Origin: Pedobacter sp. Bi126 | Lineage (GTDB): Bacteria > Bacteroidota > Bacteroidia > Sphingobacteriales > Sphingobacteriaceae | Length of the DNA stretch: 64,000 bases | Direction of reading: 5' to 3' | Assembly: GCF_918698245.1 (NCBI RefSeq) | Contig: NZ_CAKKMS010000001.1 | Span: 868,001-932,000 of the forward strand | Part shown: piece by piece, positions 20,771 to 28,736 of the stretch | Layout: every line of letters begins with the position of its first letter | Position numbering within the stretch: the first letter of the stretch is position 1 | Position numbers and translations under genes: made by a program | Notes under the pieces: model-generated | Databases searched by the model: none | Told to the model about the DNA's origin: nothing | The model's input: the letters and a program-made list of their open reading frames with translations, nothing else

Positions 20771-21655
20771 TTATGCCTTTGGATGGGCTTGTTTATAAAT
20801 TGTTTTTAATCTTTCGATCGAATTGTGGGTGTAAACCTGGGTTGCTGCTAAGCTGGCGTGACCCAAAAGTTCTTTAATTGCATTTAGATCTGCTCCTGCA
20901 TTTAGCAGGCTTGTTGCATAACTGTGCCGAAGCACGTGGGGACTTTTCTTCTCATTGGTTGATACGTGGTTTAGGTATGAGGTAACAATACGGTATATTA
21001 ATTTTGGATATGCCGCTGCACCTGTATTGGTAACGATTAAGATAGGCAAATTGTTATTAAAGTTTTGCAACTTTTTTAGCTCAACATAGGTATTGACCTG
21101 ATTGATAAGCTGTTTATTTACAGGAATGATCCGTTCTTTATTTCTTTTACCCAAAACCTTTATTGTTCCCGAATAAATATCAATATCTGTATCTTTTAAC
21201 TGGAGTAGTTCTGTTAAACGCATACCGGTACCAAAAAGTAATTCGATTACCAGACGATCGCGAACAGAAGAGAAGCTTTCATTAAAATAATGCTCCGAAT
21301 CCAATAGCTGATCCATCTTTTGCGAATCAACAAATACCGGTAGTCTTTTGGGTATTTTGGGTGCTTTAATTAAAACAGTAGGATTTTGATCAATCTTTCC
21401 GCTTCGCTGTAAAAATTTATAAAAACTCCTTAGTGTCGAAATTTTTCTATTGATGGTCTGTTCTGATACTTTCTTCTCCATCAGATCTACCATATAGCTC
21501 CGTAGGTGAATATGCTTAACTTCTAAAAAATTCAGCTCGAATGTAATATTGACATACGCTTCAAACTGATCTAAATCTGTTTGATAAGAGGTAATGGTGT
21601 GCTGAGAATAGCGCTTCTCGTGAGTTAAATAGGTTATAAAACTTTTTAGCAACAT
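20771..21655 (-). CDS. xerC: Tyrosine recombinase XerC/XerD family
   Basis: A 294-aa site-specific recombinase of the kind that resolves chromosome dimers at dif. The SAM-like N-domain (1-90) precedes the catalytic domain with R146 (TGMRLTE), K170, H240, R243 (HVLRHSYAT), H266 (LGHASL) and the nucleophile Y275 (VYTH), so it should be active. Its place between rpsU and hpf is a fixed housekeeping location in Bacteroidota, not a sign of a mobile element. Which of XerC or XerD it represents is not certain. Confidence 0.88.
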   Translation of the reverse strand: MLLKSFITYLTHEKRYSQHTITSYQTDLDQFEAYVNITFELNFLEVKHIHLRSYMVDLMEKKVSEQTINRKISTLRSFYKFLQRSGKIDQNPTVLIKAPKIPKRLPVFVDSQKMDQLLDSEHYFNESFSSVRDRLVIELLFGTGMRLTELLQLKDTDIDIYSGTIKVLGKRNKERIIPVNKQLINQVNTYVELKKLQNFNNNLPILIVTNTGAAAYPKLIYRIVTSYLNHVSTNEKKSPHVLRHSYATSLLNAGADLNAIKELLGHASLAATQVYTHNSIERLKTIYKQAHPKA

Positions 21656-21760
21656 TCAATATCTTTTTGAGGGGCATTGATATGAAGTTACAAATAGTTT
21701 TGATATAAAGAAATCATTAATTAATTGTTTATTGTAAAGTTTTTGATTTCTTTTTAAAAC

Positions 21761-21796
21761 AAAAAGTCCTCCCGATTTTACATCAGAAGGACTTTA
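21761..21796 (-). terminator. Terminator after rpsU
   Basis: AAAGTCCT and AGGACTTT form the stem, and TTTTTGTTTT follows on the minus strand. It lies between rpsU and xerC, so xerC-hpf would be expressed by partial read-through or from a weak internal promoter in 21656-21760. Confidence 0.8.
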
Positions 21797-21817
21797 ACGT
21801 ATTTATATCTTAAACAA

Positions 21818-22012
21818 CTATGCAGTTGTATCTTGATTCATATTCTGAATGTAAACAGCATGTTTAATTTCAGTACGGCGAGCAACGGATTTTTTCTCGT
21901 ATGCTTGGCGACTACGCAGTTCTCTCAATACACCAGTTTTTTCAAACTTTTTCTTGAAACGTTTAAGGGCTTTATCTAATGATTCGCCGTCTTTAATGTT
22001 GATAATGATCAT
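21818..22012 (-). CDS. rpsU: 30S ribosomal protein S21 (bS21)
   Basis: A 64-aa basic protein at the 3' end of 16S rRNA. It has IINIKDGESLDKALKRFKKK and the ending rich in Arg/Lys. In Bacteroidota bS21 helps hide the anti-SD sequence, and rpsU keeps an SD so that ribosomes lacking bS21 translate it (described in Flavobacterium). Here AGGAGG lies 12 bases before ATG 22012, preceded by a TCCCCG/CGGGGA hairpin, which agrees with autogenous control. Confidence 0.97.
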   Translation of the reverse strand: MIIINIKDGESLDKALKRFKKKFEKTGVLRELRSRQAYEKKSVARRTEIKHAVYIQNMNQDTTA

Positions 22013-22024
22013 AACGCTGAAATA

Positions 22025-22030
22025 CCTCCT
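22025..22030 (-). promoter_or_regulatory. Shine-Dalgarno sequence of rpsU
   Basis: AGGAGGT on the minus strand, 12 bases before the ATG. This is the expected exception to the SD-less rule of the phylum and the likely site of bS21 feedback. Confidence 0.8.
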
Positions 22031-22067
22031 CTCGTGGTTTTTAAAATTCCCCGTGTTATCGGGGATG

Positions 22068-22075
22068 CAAATGTA
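22068..22075 (-). promoter_or_regulatory. -7 element of the rpsU promoter
   Basis: TACATTTG on the minus strand fits TAnnTTTG. The -33 position has TTT, a weak match. The transcript would start at about 22062, just before the hairpin made by TCCCCG and CGGGGA. Confidence 0.5.
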
Positions 22076-22180
22076 AGCAAAATATTGAAAATGAGAAAGC
22101 TTTTATAAAAAGAAAATTTATTTAAATCGTTAGTTAAACTAAACTGTTGTTTACCTACATTTATATATACATTATATGAT

Positions 22181-22567
22181 ATGACAACAGGCAAAAAAGT
22201 AGGCTCAATTATCGCAGTTATAGTCATTATTTTACTCGTAGCAATCTGCTATTATCGGTATTTCTTTGTTTTTGGCGAAGGCGTTAAAGCCGGCGAATTA
22301 AATTATGTAGTAAAGAAAGGCTATATCTTTAAAACTTACGAGGGTAAATTGATTCAAAGTGGGATTCGATCCAAACAAGCCGGCACTCTACAAAACAATG
22401 AATTCGAATTTTCTATTGCAAATAAAGAAATTGCCGATAAAATGATGGCCAATAGTGGCAAGTTTTACGAACTCCACTATAAAGAATATAAAAATACCCT
22501 GCCCTGGCGCGGATTTAGCGTTTATGTAGTAGATAGCATTTTAACTACTAAAGATATACCGCAATAA
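22181..22567 (+). CDS. Conserved membrane-anchored protein of unknown function
   Basis: A 128-aa protein with one N-terminal membrane helix (residues about 8-28) and a soluble domain with GYIFKTYEGKLIQSG and WRGFSVYVVDSI. Similar proteins are common in Bacteroidota and are sometimes labelled 6-phosphogluconate dehydrogenase, which this sequence does not support: no Rossmann motif is present. It is divergent from rpsU, and its stop is followed at once by an inverted repeat. A role in the envelope is the most that can be inferred. Confidence 0.75.
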   Translation: MTTGKKVGSIIAVIVIILLVAICYYRYFFVFGEGVKAGELNYVVKKGYIFKTYEGKLIQSGIRSKQAGTLQNNEFEFSIANKEIADKMMANSGKFYELHYKEYKNTLPWRGFSVYVVDSILTTKDIPQ

Positions 22568-22654
22568 GCTTAAAGTCCAAAGACTAAAGCTTAAAGCGCT
22601 TTGCAGGTAGTTCAGAATATATCTATTCGCTTTGGTCTTTCGGCTTTAGTCTTT
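22568..22654. repeat. AAAGACTAAAG-word inverted repeat
   Basis: AAAGACTAAAG (22579-22589) is repeated inverted at 22644-22654, with further words AAGCTTAAAG and CGCTTT pairing in between. The right arm overlaps the stop codon of the DUF6496 gene. A close relative with the same 11-bp arms follows purH (52364-52460). Confidence 0.75.
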
Positions 22655-22829
22655 AATCCTTTTTCTTCGGTACCTTCGCTCCTGCTTTCCTGGCTTCCGA
22701 TAATCCGATAGCAACTGCCTGCTTTTTGGAAGTTACTTTTTTACCTGATCCGCTTTTAAGCTTACCCTCTTTCATTTCGTGCATGGTTTTTTCAACTTTC
22801 TCACCAGCTTTTTCTGAATACTTTGCCAT
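22653..22829 (-). CDS. Small basic DUF6496 family protein
   Basis: A 58-aa protein read from ATG 22829 to TAA 22653. It starts MAKYSEKAGEKVEKTMHEMK and continues with GSGKKV and QAVAIGLSEARKAGAKVPKK, the hallmark of the DUF6496 family of small Lys-rich proteins. The motif layout resembles plant-KGG/stress-type peptides, but the function is unknown. It is convergent with the 22181 gene and separated from it by the inverted repeat. Confidence 0.85.
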   Translation of the reverse strand: MAKYSEKAGEKVEKTMHEMKEGKLKSGSGKKVTSKKQAVAIGLSEARKAGAKVPKKKD

Positions 22830-22833
22830 ATTT

Positions 22834-22902
22834 TAGTCCATTAGTTCAATGGTCAATAGTCCATTGGTAATTGCCCATTGATTATTAGTCTTTACTAAAA
22901 AC
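22834..22902. repeat. CCATTG-word inverted repeat
   Basis: The words GTCCATTAG, TTCAATGGTC, GTCCATTGG and GCCCATTGATT alternate in direction, so CCATTG/CAATGG pairs can fold several ways. It lies just upstream of the DUF6496 gene and downstream of the acyl-CoA dehydrogenase terminator. Confidence 0.6.
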
Positions 22903-22938
22903 AACAGCAATTGAAAGTTGGTTTTAAAATTTTAAAAC

Positions 22939-22972
22939 AAAAAAATCCGGAGGTGGTTAAACCGTCCGGATG
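22939..22972 (-). terminator. Terminator of the acyl-CoA dehydrogenase gene
   Basis: ATCCGGA and TCCGGAT flank an inner CGGTTTAACC stem, and TTTTTTTG follows on the minus strand. Confidence 0.8.
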
Positions 22973-23034
22973 CTCATAATATATTTGGTTTGTTGTTTTT
23001 CGTTAACTAAGTTTCCAGCTTTAGTCTTTTAGCT

Positions 23035-24186
23035 TTAAGCTAACACCTCTCTGGCAATTACAATTTTCTGTATTTCAGACGTTCCTTCGCCTATTGTACA
23101 TAATTTACTATCGCGATAAAATTTTTCTACCGGAAAATCTTTGGTATAACCATAACCGCCAAATATCTGAACAGCTTCTGTTGCTACCCTTACCGAAACC
23201 TCTGAGGCAAAGTATTTTGCCATGGCCGATTCTTTTGTCATAGGCAAATGCCTGTTTTTTAAATCTGCTGCCTGGCGGATCAATAATTCGGCTGCTTCAA
23301 TTTCGGTAGCCATATCGGCCAGTTTAAAACTAATGGCTTGAAAGCTGGAGATTGGCTGACCAAACTGCTGGCGTTGTTTTGAATATGCTACCGCAGCATC
23401 AAAAGCACCTTTTGCAATACCTAAAGCCAATGCCGCAATAGAAATCCTTCCACCATCTAAAACTTTCATCGCCTGTTTAAAACCTTCGCCAACATTACCC
23501 AATAAATTAGCCTTTGGCACACGGCAGTTGTCAAAAATCATTTCTGTGGTTTCTGATGCACGCATGCCTAATTTATTTTCTTTTTTGCCTGCTGTAAAAC
23601 CTGGTGTACCTCGCTCTACTACAATAGCCGAAATCCCTTTCGAACTCCCCTGCTCCCCGGTTCTTACCATAACAACCGCAATATCGCCGCTTTTGCCATG
23701 GGTAATCCAGTTTTTTGCACCGTTTATGATATAGTCGTCGCCATCTTCAACAGCGGTGGTCATCATTCTCAGTGCATCCGAACCTGTATTTGCTTCTGTT
23801 AAACCCCAGGCGCCGATCCATTCGGCTGTAGCCAATTTTGGTAGCCACCTCTGCTTCTGTTCTGCATTGGCAAAGGCCAAAATATGCCCGGTACATAAAG
23901 AGTTGTGTGCAGCCAATGATAAGCCGATTGAACCACAAACCCGGGCCACTTCTACAATTACATCAACATATTCCTGATAGCCCAATCCAGAGCCTCCATA
24001 TTCTTCGGGAACCAAAACGCCCATTAAACCTAATTCGCCGAGCTGTTTAAACAATTCGACAGGAAAATGCTGTGCCTCATCCCATTCCATTATATGTGGA
24101 CGAATGTTTTTCTCTGCAAAATCGCGGACCATGGCCTTTACACTCTGCTGAGTTTCTGTTTCTGAAAAATCGAAGCTTACGCTCAT
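23035..24186 (-). CDS. Acyl-CoA dehydrogenase
   Basis: A 383-aa FAD enzyme that introduces the alpha-beta double bond in acyl-CoA. The GWGLTEAN-like motif ([14 protein letters not shown]), the middle beta-domain, and the C-terminal helical domain with [20 protein letters not shown] and [14 protein letters not shown] are intact; the Glu of GEGTSEIQ is in the place of the catalytic base of short-chain and butyryl-CoA dehydrogenases. It stands alone with its own terminator, so the substrate (short- or branched-chain) is not shown by context. Confidence 0.95.
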   Translation of the reverse strand: MSVSFDFSETETQQSVKAMVRDFAEKNIRPHIMEWDEAQHFPVELFKQLGELGLMGVLVPEEYGGSGLGYQEYVDVIVEVARVCGSIGLSLAAHNSLCTGHILAFANAEQKQRWLPKLATAEWIGAWGLTEANTGSDALRMMTTAVEDGDDYIINGAKNWITHGKSGDIAVVMVRTGEQGSSKGISAIVVERGTPGFTAGKKENKLGMRASETTEMIFDNCRVPKANLLGNVGEGFKQAMKVLDGGRISIAALALGIAKGAFDAAVAYSKQRQQFGQPISSFQAISFKLADMATEIEAAELLIRQAADLKNRHLPMTKESAMAKYFASEVSVRVATEAVQIFGGYGYTKDFPVEKFYRDSKLCTIGEGTSEIQKIVIAREVLA

Positions 24187-24716
24187 TAAATTTATATTTT
24201 ATAGTTAGTTGAGGCAATTATAAACAATTATTTGATAGTTAGTTACCATTAAATATTTGTTCAATTACAGAATGAAATGGTATTCGGTTCAATTAGTTTA
24301 TAGGTTAATTTTAAACCTTGAAATTAACGGAGAAAGTTTTTTTCTATTTTTCTTACAACTGTAGCCGAATAAACTAATTATGTGGCGTTTTTGAAGAATA
24401 TAGATAAAATTGAAAGAATGGTAATAGATGTATACACTCAGTGTTTCGCAAAACATTTGTTGAAAATGGATTCTTTTAAACTTTGCAGGCAATTAATTCC
24501 TATAACTAAGCTGGAATAGGAACTACATAATTTTTAACTTGGTTATTTTTTTGGAAATCAGGTACAGAAGCATTTCGCGTTATTCAGTCCTGCTCTTCAC
24601 TTTACTCCGTTGCACTACGTGTTCGTTCCGATCAGGTTTAGGTGGCGCGGCTGGCACTATGATTTGGGGACTGCTTTTCAAATAATATTTAAAACTTAAC
24701 CTTTAAATTCAAGGTG
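24187..24716. other. 530-base gap with a decayed intergenic repeat
   Basis: No convincing gene. Most is AT-rich. Between about 24585 and 24677 there is a G+C-richer patch containing CGTGTTCGTTCC and GATCAGGTTTAGGTGG (24618-24645), which has 22 of 28 matches to 58562-58589. This is probably the relic of a dispersed repeat. A 64-codon open frame on the minus strand (24298-24492) is not supported. Confidence 0.35.
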
Positions 24717-25616
24717 CTAAAAAGAAATATAAGGGGTAATCTTATCGATAACCTCTTGGTTTAAAATGATGATCTTTTTTAAATCGGATGGGCTGGCATA
24801 ATTGCCATGCTGCTTACGGTATTGAATAATGGCATTAATCTGCTTATAAGAAAGGTATGGATTGCGCTTTAAATCGTTAAATGTTGCTGTATTTATATTT
24901 ATTGTTTTTAATGGGGCATTACTGATTTCAATCTGGTCTTTAATTTCGGCATACTTATTAGAATCTAAGCCATAAACTTCGAGAAGCTGCTCTTTCTTGT
25001 AAAAACCACCTAAACGTTCACGGTATTTAATAATTCTAAGCGCAAAAGTGCCGCCAATACCTTTTATCTCATCCAATTGTGCAGAATCGGCCTTATTAAT
25101 ATCGACAATTACTAAAGTTTTTTTAGCGTATTCCTTTTTATCGAAAGGTGCATATTTTCTTGAGGTATTAATGGGCTGATCGGGTATGTTAACATAGGGC
25201 GATATCTTTTTATACATTTCTGGCGAAATGGTATACATTTTCTGAAGATCTTCGGCTTTGTAAAACTTACCGCCCTTAGCGGTATAATTCATAACCGATT
25301 GTGCCTGTTTTGCTGATAAACCTAAAGTTTGCCAACCCTGTGCATCTAAAGTGTTGGGATTGAATTTGAAAAGTTTAACCGTTTTTTCGGGATTCGAATT
25401 TTCAATCCGATCACGAATGGTATTGGCATATGCCTGATCTGTTATGGTTATCTTCTGAATTTGTGCTAAAAGATCTGGGCCATCATTTGAAACTGGCCGA
25501 TAATAACCATATATAATAGGTGTAGCCTTAATTACAATAATGATAAAGACCAGGAATAGCAATCCATTAAATTCACTTTTGCTAACACCAAAATTTTTGT
25601 TGAGCCAAATTCTCAT
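24717..25616 (-). CDS. Membrane-anchored helix-hairpin-helix (ComEA-like) protein
   Basis: A 299-aa protein with an N-terminal membrane helix (about 19-38) and three helix-hairpin-helix repeats: around 82-150 (TLGLSAKQAQSVMNYTAKGG), 172-232 (DINKADSAQLDEIKGIGGTF, then ALRIIKYRERLGGF) and 237-299 (NINTATFNDLKRNPYLSYKQ). This is the DNA-binding fold of ComEA. Three repeats in place of one or two, and no competence genes nearby, leave open whether it serves DNA uptake or another periplasmic DNA role. It is divergent from the acyltransferase gene. Confidence 0.85.
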   Translation of the reverse strand: MRIWLNKNFGVSKSEFNGLLFLVFIIIVIKATPIIYGYYRPVSNDGPDLLAQIQKITITDQAYANTIRDRIENSNPEKTVKLFKFNPNTLDAQGWQTLGLSAKQAQSVMNYTAKGGKFYKAEDLQKMYTISPEMYKKISPYVNIPDQPINTSRKYAPFDKKEYAKKTLVIVDINKADSAQLDEIKGIGGTFALRIIKYRERLGGFYKKEQLLEVYGLDSNKYAEIKDQIEISNAPLKTININTATFNDLKRNPYLSYKQINAIIQYRKQHGNYASPSDLKKIIILNQEVIDKITPYISF

Positions 25617-25653
25617 TGATGCGATATGACATGTGTATTATAAATATAAATCT

Positions 25654-25661
25654 TATTTTTG
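25654..25661 (+). promoter_or_regulatory. Candidate -7 element for the aminolipid acyltransferase gene
   Basis: TATTTTTG fits TAnnTTTG and lies 50 bases before ATG 25712. The -33 region does not match well. Confidence 0.4.
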
Positions 25662-25711
25662 GAATTGCAAAACAGAACAGGTTTTGCCTATCAACAATCT
25701 AAGAATTTTAT

Positions 25712-27463
25712 ATGAAGATCATAACTACGTCTGAGTTTGCAAAAGCAACAAAGATAGATAAGCTAGGTGTACCAGGTTTAGCAGGTTTGATGATGGAGAT
25801 CATGAAACTGAACGACATCAACGACGTATTCGCTCAAAATCAACACTTTAAAGGCTTAGAATTTGTAGACAAGATATTAGAAACCATTGGCGTATCTATA
25901 GAATTTGATGATGATGATTTAAATTGCATTCCGAAAACAGGCCCTTTTATTGCTATTGCAAATCACCCTTATGGTGGTGTAGAAGGTTTAGCTTTGGTTA
26001 AACTTTTATGTACGGTTAGGCCTGATGCGAAGGTGATGGTGAACTTCATTTTGAAAAAAATACCAAACCTTGATGAATTTTTTGTTGCTGTTAACCCTTT
26101 CGAAAACGTTCAACATACATCGAGCATCAGTGGTTTGAAAACTACTTTTGATCTGCTTAGAAACGGGGTTCCGATCGGGATTTTCCCTGCAGGAGAGGTT
26201 TCTACCTTTAAGTTGGATGCCCAACAGGTAACGGACAGGATGTGGCATCCTGTTGTTGGAAAACTGATTGCTAAAGCAAAAGTACCCGTTGTACCTATTT
26301 ATTTTCACGGTAATAACGGTGTTTTCTTTAATATTTTAAGCTTCATCCACCCTACCCTGCGTACTGCAAAGCTACCTTCGGAGTTTTTAAATAAACATGG
26401 GCGCACCATTAAGGTACGGATTGGCAAACCAATAGCCGTATCTGAAATTTCGCACATGAACAGCAGCAATAAACTGATGGACTTTTTAAGGGCCCGTACA
26501 TATGCACTTGGTATTGGCTTAGATACAGAGAAAAAACTCTTTAATCCACTAAACTTATTCAAAATTAAAAAGAAACCTGTTGAGGTAATTGAAGAAACTT
26601 CGAGGCTTTTAATCAAAAATGAGGTGGTACTTTTAGAAGATTTTAAAGTTTGGACGGAGAAAAATTACGAAGTATACATTGTTCCGACTTTAAAAATTCC
26701 CAATATTTTAAGAGAAATTGGACGTTTGCGCGAAATTACTTTCCGAGAGGTTGGTGAAGGAACCAACAAAAAAATCGATCTTGACAATTACGACATCTAC
26801 TATAACCACTTATTTATTTGGGATAAGGATTTAGAAAATATTGTAGGTGCTTACCGGATTGGTAAAGGTGATGAGATTTTAGAAAGCATGGGCCGCCGTG
26901 GTTTCTACCTATCAGAACTGTTTAAAATGAAAGATCAGTTCTACCCAATGTTGAGACAGGGAATCGAACTGGGCAGATCGTGGATCAGAAAAGAATACCA
27001 GGGCAAACCACTTCCATTATTTTTGCTTTGGAAAGGAATTTTAAAATACCTGATTGATAACCCACAGTACCGCTACATGTTTGGGCCCGTAAGTATCAGC
27101 AACAATTTCTCTAAATTTAGTAAGGCCTTAATTGTAGATTACATTACCAAAAACCATTTCGATTATGAGATGGCAAAGTATGTGAAGCCAAGAAACAAGT
27201 TTAAAGCGGATCTTTTACCGATTTCTACAGATACCTTGGTTGATAGCAGCGAGTCTTTTAAAGATCTGGATAGCATTATCGGCGATATCGAAAACTCGCA
27301 TATTAAGATTCCGGTATTGTTGAGGCAGTATATGAACCTGAATGCGAAGATTATCTCATTCAATATCGACCCTAAATTTTCTGATTGTTTAGACGGCTTC
27401 TTAGTGGTTGATACACATAATATTCCGCCAGAAATGCTCGAAAAGCTAGGCAAGAATCTATAA
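25712..27463 (+). CDS. Bifunctional aminolipid acyltransferase (OlsF / GlsAB-like)
   Basis: A 583-aa fusion. Residues about 55-265 are a PlsC-like lysophospholipid acyltransferase with IANHPYGGVEG (His85), NPFENV, GIFPAGEVS and VPIYFHGNNG. Residues about 300-560 are a GNAT-type N-acyltransferase of the OlsB/hemolysin kind (REITFREVGEGTNK, YRIGKGDEI, LGRSWIRKEYQGKPL). This is the layout of OlsF, which makes ornithine lipids by N- and then O-acylation. Bacteroides GlsB and GlsA do the same for glycine lipids as two proteins. The amino acid head group cannot be told. A terminator follows, and a one-domain paralogue lies downstream. Confidence 0.88.
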   Translation: MKIITTSEFAKATKIDKLGVPGLAGLMMEIMKLNDINDVFAQNQHFKGLEFVDKILETIGVSIEFDDDDLNCIPKTGPFIAIANHPYGGVEGLALVKLLCTVRPDAKVMVNFILKKIPNLDEFFVAVNPFENVQHTSSISGLKTTFDLLRNGVPIGIFPAGEVSTFKLDAQQVTDRMWHPVVGKLIAKAKVPVVPIYFHGNNGVFFNILSFIHPTLRTAKLPSEFLNKHGRTIKVRIGKPIAVSEISHMNSSNKLMDFLRARTYALGIGLDTEKKLFNPLNLFKIKKKPVEVIEETSRLLIKNEVVLLEDFKVWTEKNYEVYIVPTLKIPNILREIGRLREITFREVGEGTNKKIDLDNYDIYYNHLFIWDKDLENIVGAYRIGKGDEILESMGRRGFYLSELFKMKDQFYPMLRQGIELGRSWIRKEYQGKPLPLFLLWKGILKYLIDNPQYRYMFGPVSISNNFSKFSKALIVDYITKNHFDYEMAKYVKPRNKFKADLLPISTDTLVDSSESFKDLDSIIGDIENSHIKIPVLLRQYMNLNAKIISFNIDPKFSDCLDGFLVVDTHNIPPEMLEKLGKNL

Positions 27464-27473
27464 ATGAATTCCA

Positions 27474-27507
27474 TAAAAAAACCCAGACATCCATCTGGGT
27501 TTTTTAT
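27474..27507 (+). terminator. Terminator after the bifunctional acyltransferase gene
   Basis: AAAAACCCAGA and TCTGGGTTTTTT form a strong stem ending in a T-run, 10 bases after the stop codon. Confidence 0.9.
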
Positions 27508-27802
27508 TATCAACTAACCTAAACTTTATAAATACTAACCAAATATTTATGCCACAAAAGTAGGTTTGCCCTGTTAAATTGGTGTTAATGAAATATTATT
27601 TATAGAATTTTCTTCCTTACAATTTCTTAATCGATTAATACACTGTTGTTCATATTATTGCATTATCTTTAGGTACTCTGTATGAGCTATGATAAACATT
27701 CTTCTTCGCAAGAACCGAATGTTTCCCGCCCTTATATTTAGCTCAAATAAAAAATCATTTATCAAGTTGGTTCCCTAATGGAATCAATTTTGAACTATAA
27801 TT

Positions 27803-28609
27803 ATGACAGTCATTTCTAAAGAGAATTTTTCAAAGGCAACCGGCATTTGTAACATTCCAATCCCCGGCCTTGCTTCCTTTTTAATGAGGTTCTTGAAGAT
27901 TAACGACTTCAATGGAATTATTAGAGATGCGAATACCTTAGAAGGAGAAAAATTTGCCAATCATATTCTGGATGTCCTGGGCGTTACGATTCAGATCAAT
28001 GATGAAGATTTAGCCAACATTCCAAAAGAAGGCGCATTTATTGCGATTGCAAACCACCCCTATGGTGCTATAGAATCATTGGCATTATTAAGTACACTTG
28101 CCGATCGCCGACCCGATACGATGTTTATGGGAAATTTTCTGTTAAAGAAAATCCCAAATCTTGAGAAATGTATTATCGCGGTAAATCCGTTCGAAAAAGT
28201 TCAGGATTCATCAAGTATTAGCGGATTAAAAACCACTTTAAAAGTTTTAAAAGATGGCAGTCCTGTTGCCATTTTTCCAGCAGGCGAAGTTTCTTCTTAT
28301 AAATTCAGAAAAAATCAGATTACCGACCGTGAATGGCATCCCGTGGTTGGAAAAATCATCTCTAAAGCCAATGTACCCATCCTACCAGTGTATTTTCATG
28401 GCAATAATGGCATCTTTTTTAGCTTGCTGAAATTTATACACCCTTCGTTACAAACAGCAAAGCTGATTTCAGAGTTATTTAATAAAAATGGTCACCAGTT
28501 AAAAATCAGTATAGGCAAACCCATCCATTTGGAAGAAATAGCCTGTAAAAATTGTAATACCTCACTCTTAAAATATTTAAGAAAGGGACTCTATGCCCTA
28601 AAAAAATAA
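27803..28609 (+). CDS. PlsC-like acyltransferase, one-domain paralogue of the preceding gene
   Basis: A 268-aa protein that parallels residues 1-270 of the upstream fusion nearly end to end. Shared blocks are IANHPYG, LLKKIPNL, VNPFEKVQ, SSSISGLKTT, IFPAGEVS, EWHPVVGK and VYFHGNNGIFF. The GNAT half is missing altogether: the protein ends soon after KISIGKPI. It therefore could only acylate an oxygen, not start an aminolipid. It arose by tandem duplication and loss of the C-terminal half, and its promoter must lie in 27508-27802. Confidence 0.85.
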   Translation: MTVISKENFSKATGICNIPIPGLASFLMRFLKINDFNGIIRDANTLEGEKFANHILDVLGVTIQINDEDLANIPKEGAFIAIANHPYGAIESLALLSTLADRRPDTMFMGNFLLKKIPNLEKCIIAVNPFEKVQDSSSISGLKTTLKVLKDGSPVAIFPAGEVSSYKFRKNQITDREWHPVVGKIISKANVPILPVYFHGNNGIFFSLLKFIHPSLQTAKLISELFNKNGHQLKISIGKPIHLEEIACKNCNTSLLKYLRKGLYALKK

Positions 28610-28736
28610 CCCGACCCGGATTCATGAAAATACAATGTTAATTTCCCGTTAAGCACCAACCTTATTGTTGACATAAAGAAATTGTTGCTTTTGTGTTAAT
28701 AATAAGTAAATTTAATGTAACCAAATATGGAGCGGT

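Noticed and set aside
20771..21655. Tyrosine recombinase as sign of an integrated element
   Set aside because: It lies between rpsU and hpf, the usual housekeeping place for XerC/D in Bacteroidota, and no element ends or cargo are present.
22181..22567. 6-phosphogluconate dehydrogenase as the product name
   Set aside because: The 128-aa protein has a membrane helix and no nucleotide-binding or 6PGDH motif; the name seems to be a propagated database error.
24298..24492. 64-codon minus-strand frame in the gap upstream of the acyl-CoA dehydrogenase
   Set aside because: AT-rich, Phe/Ile/Lys-biased translation with no motif; probably non-coding.
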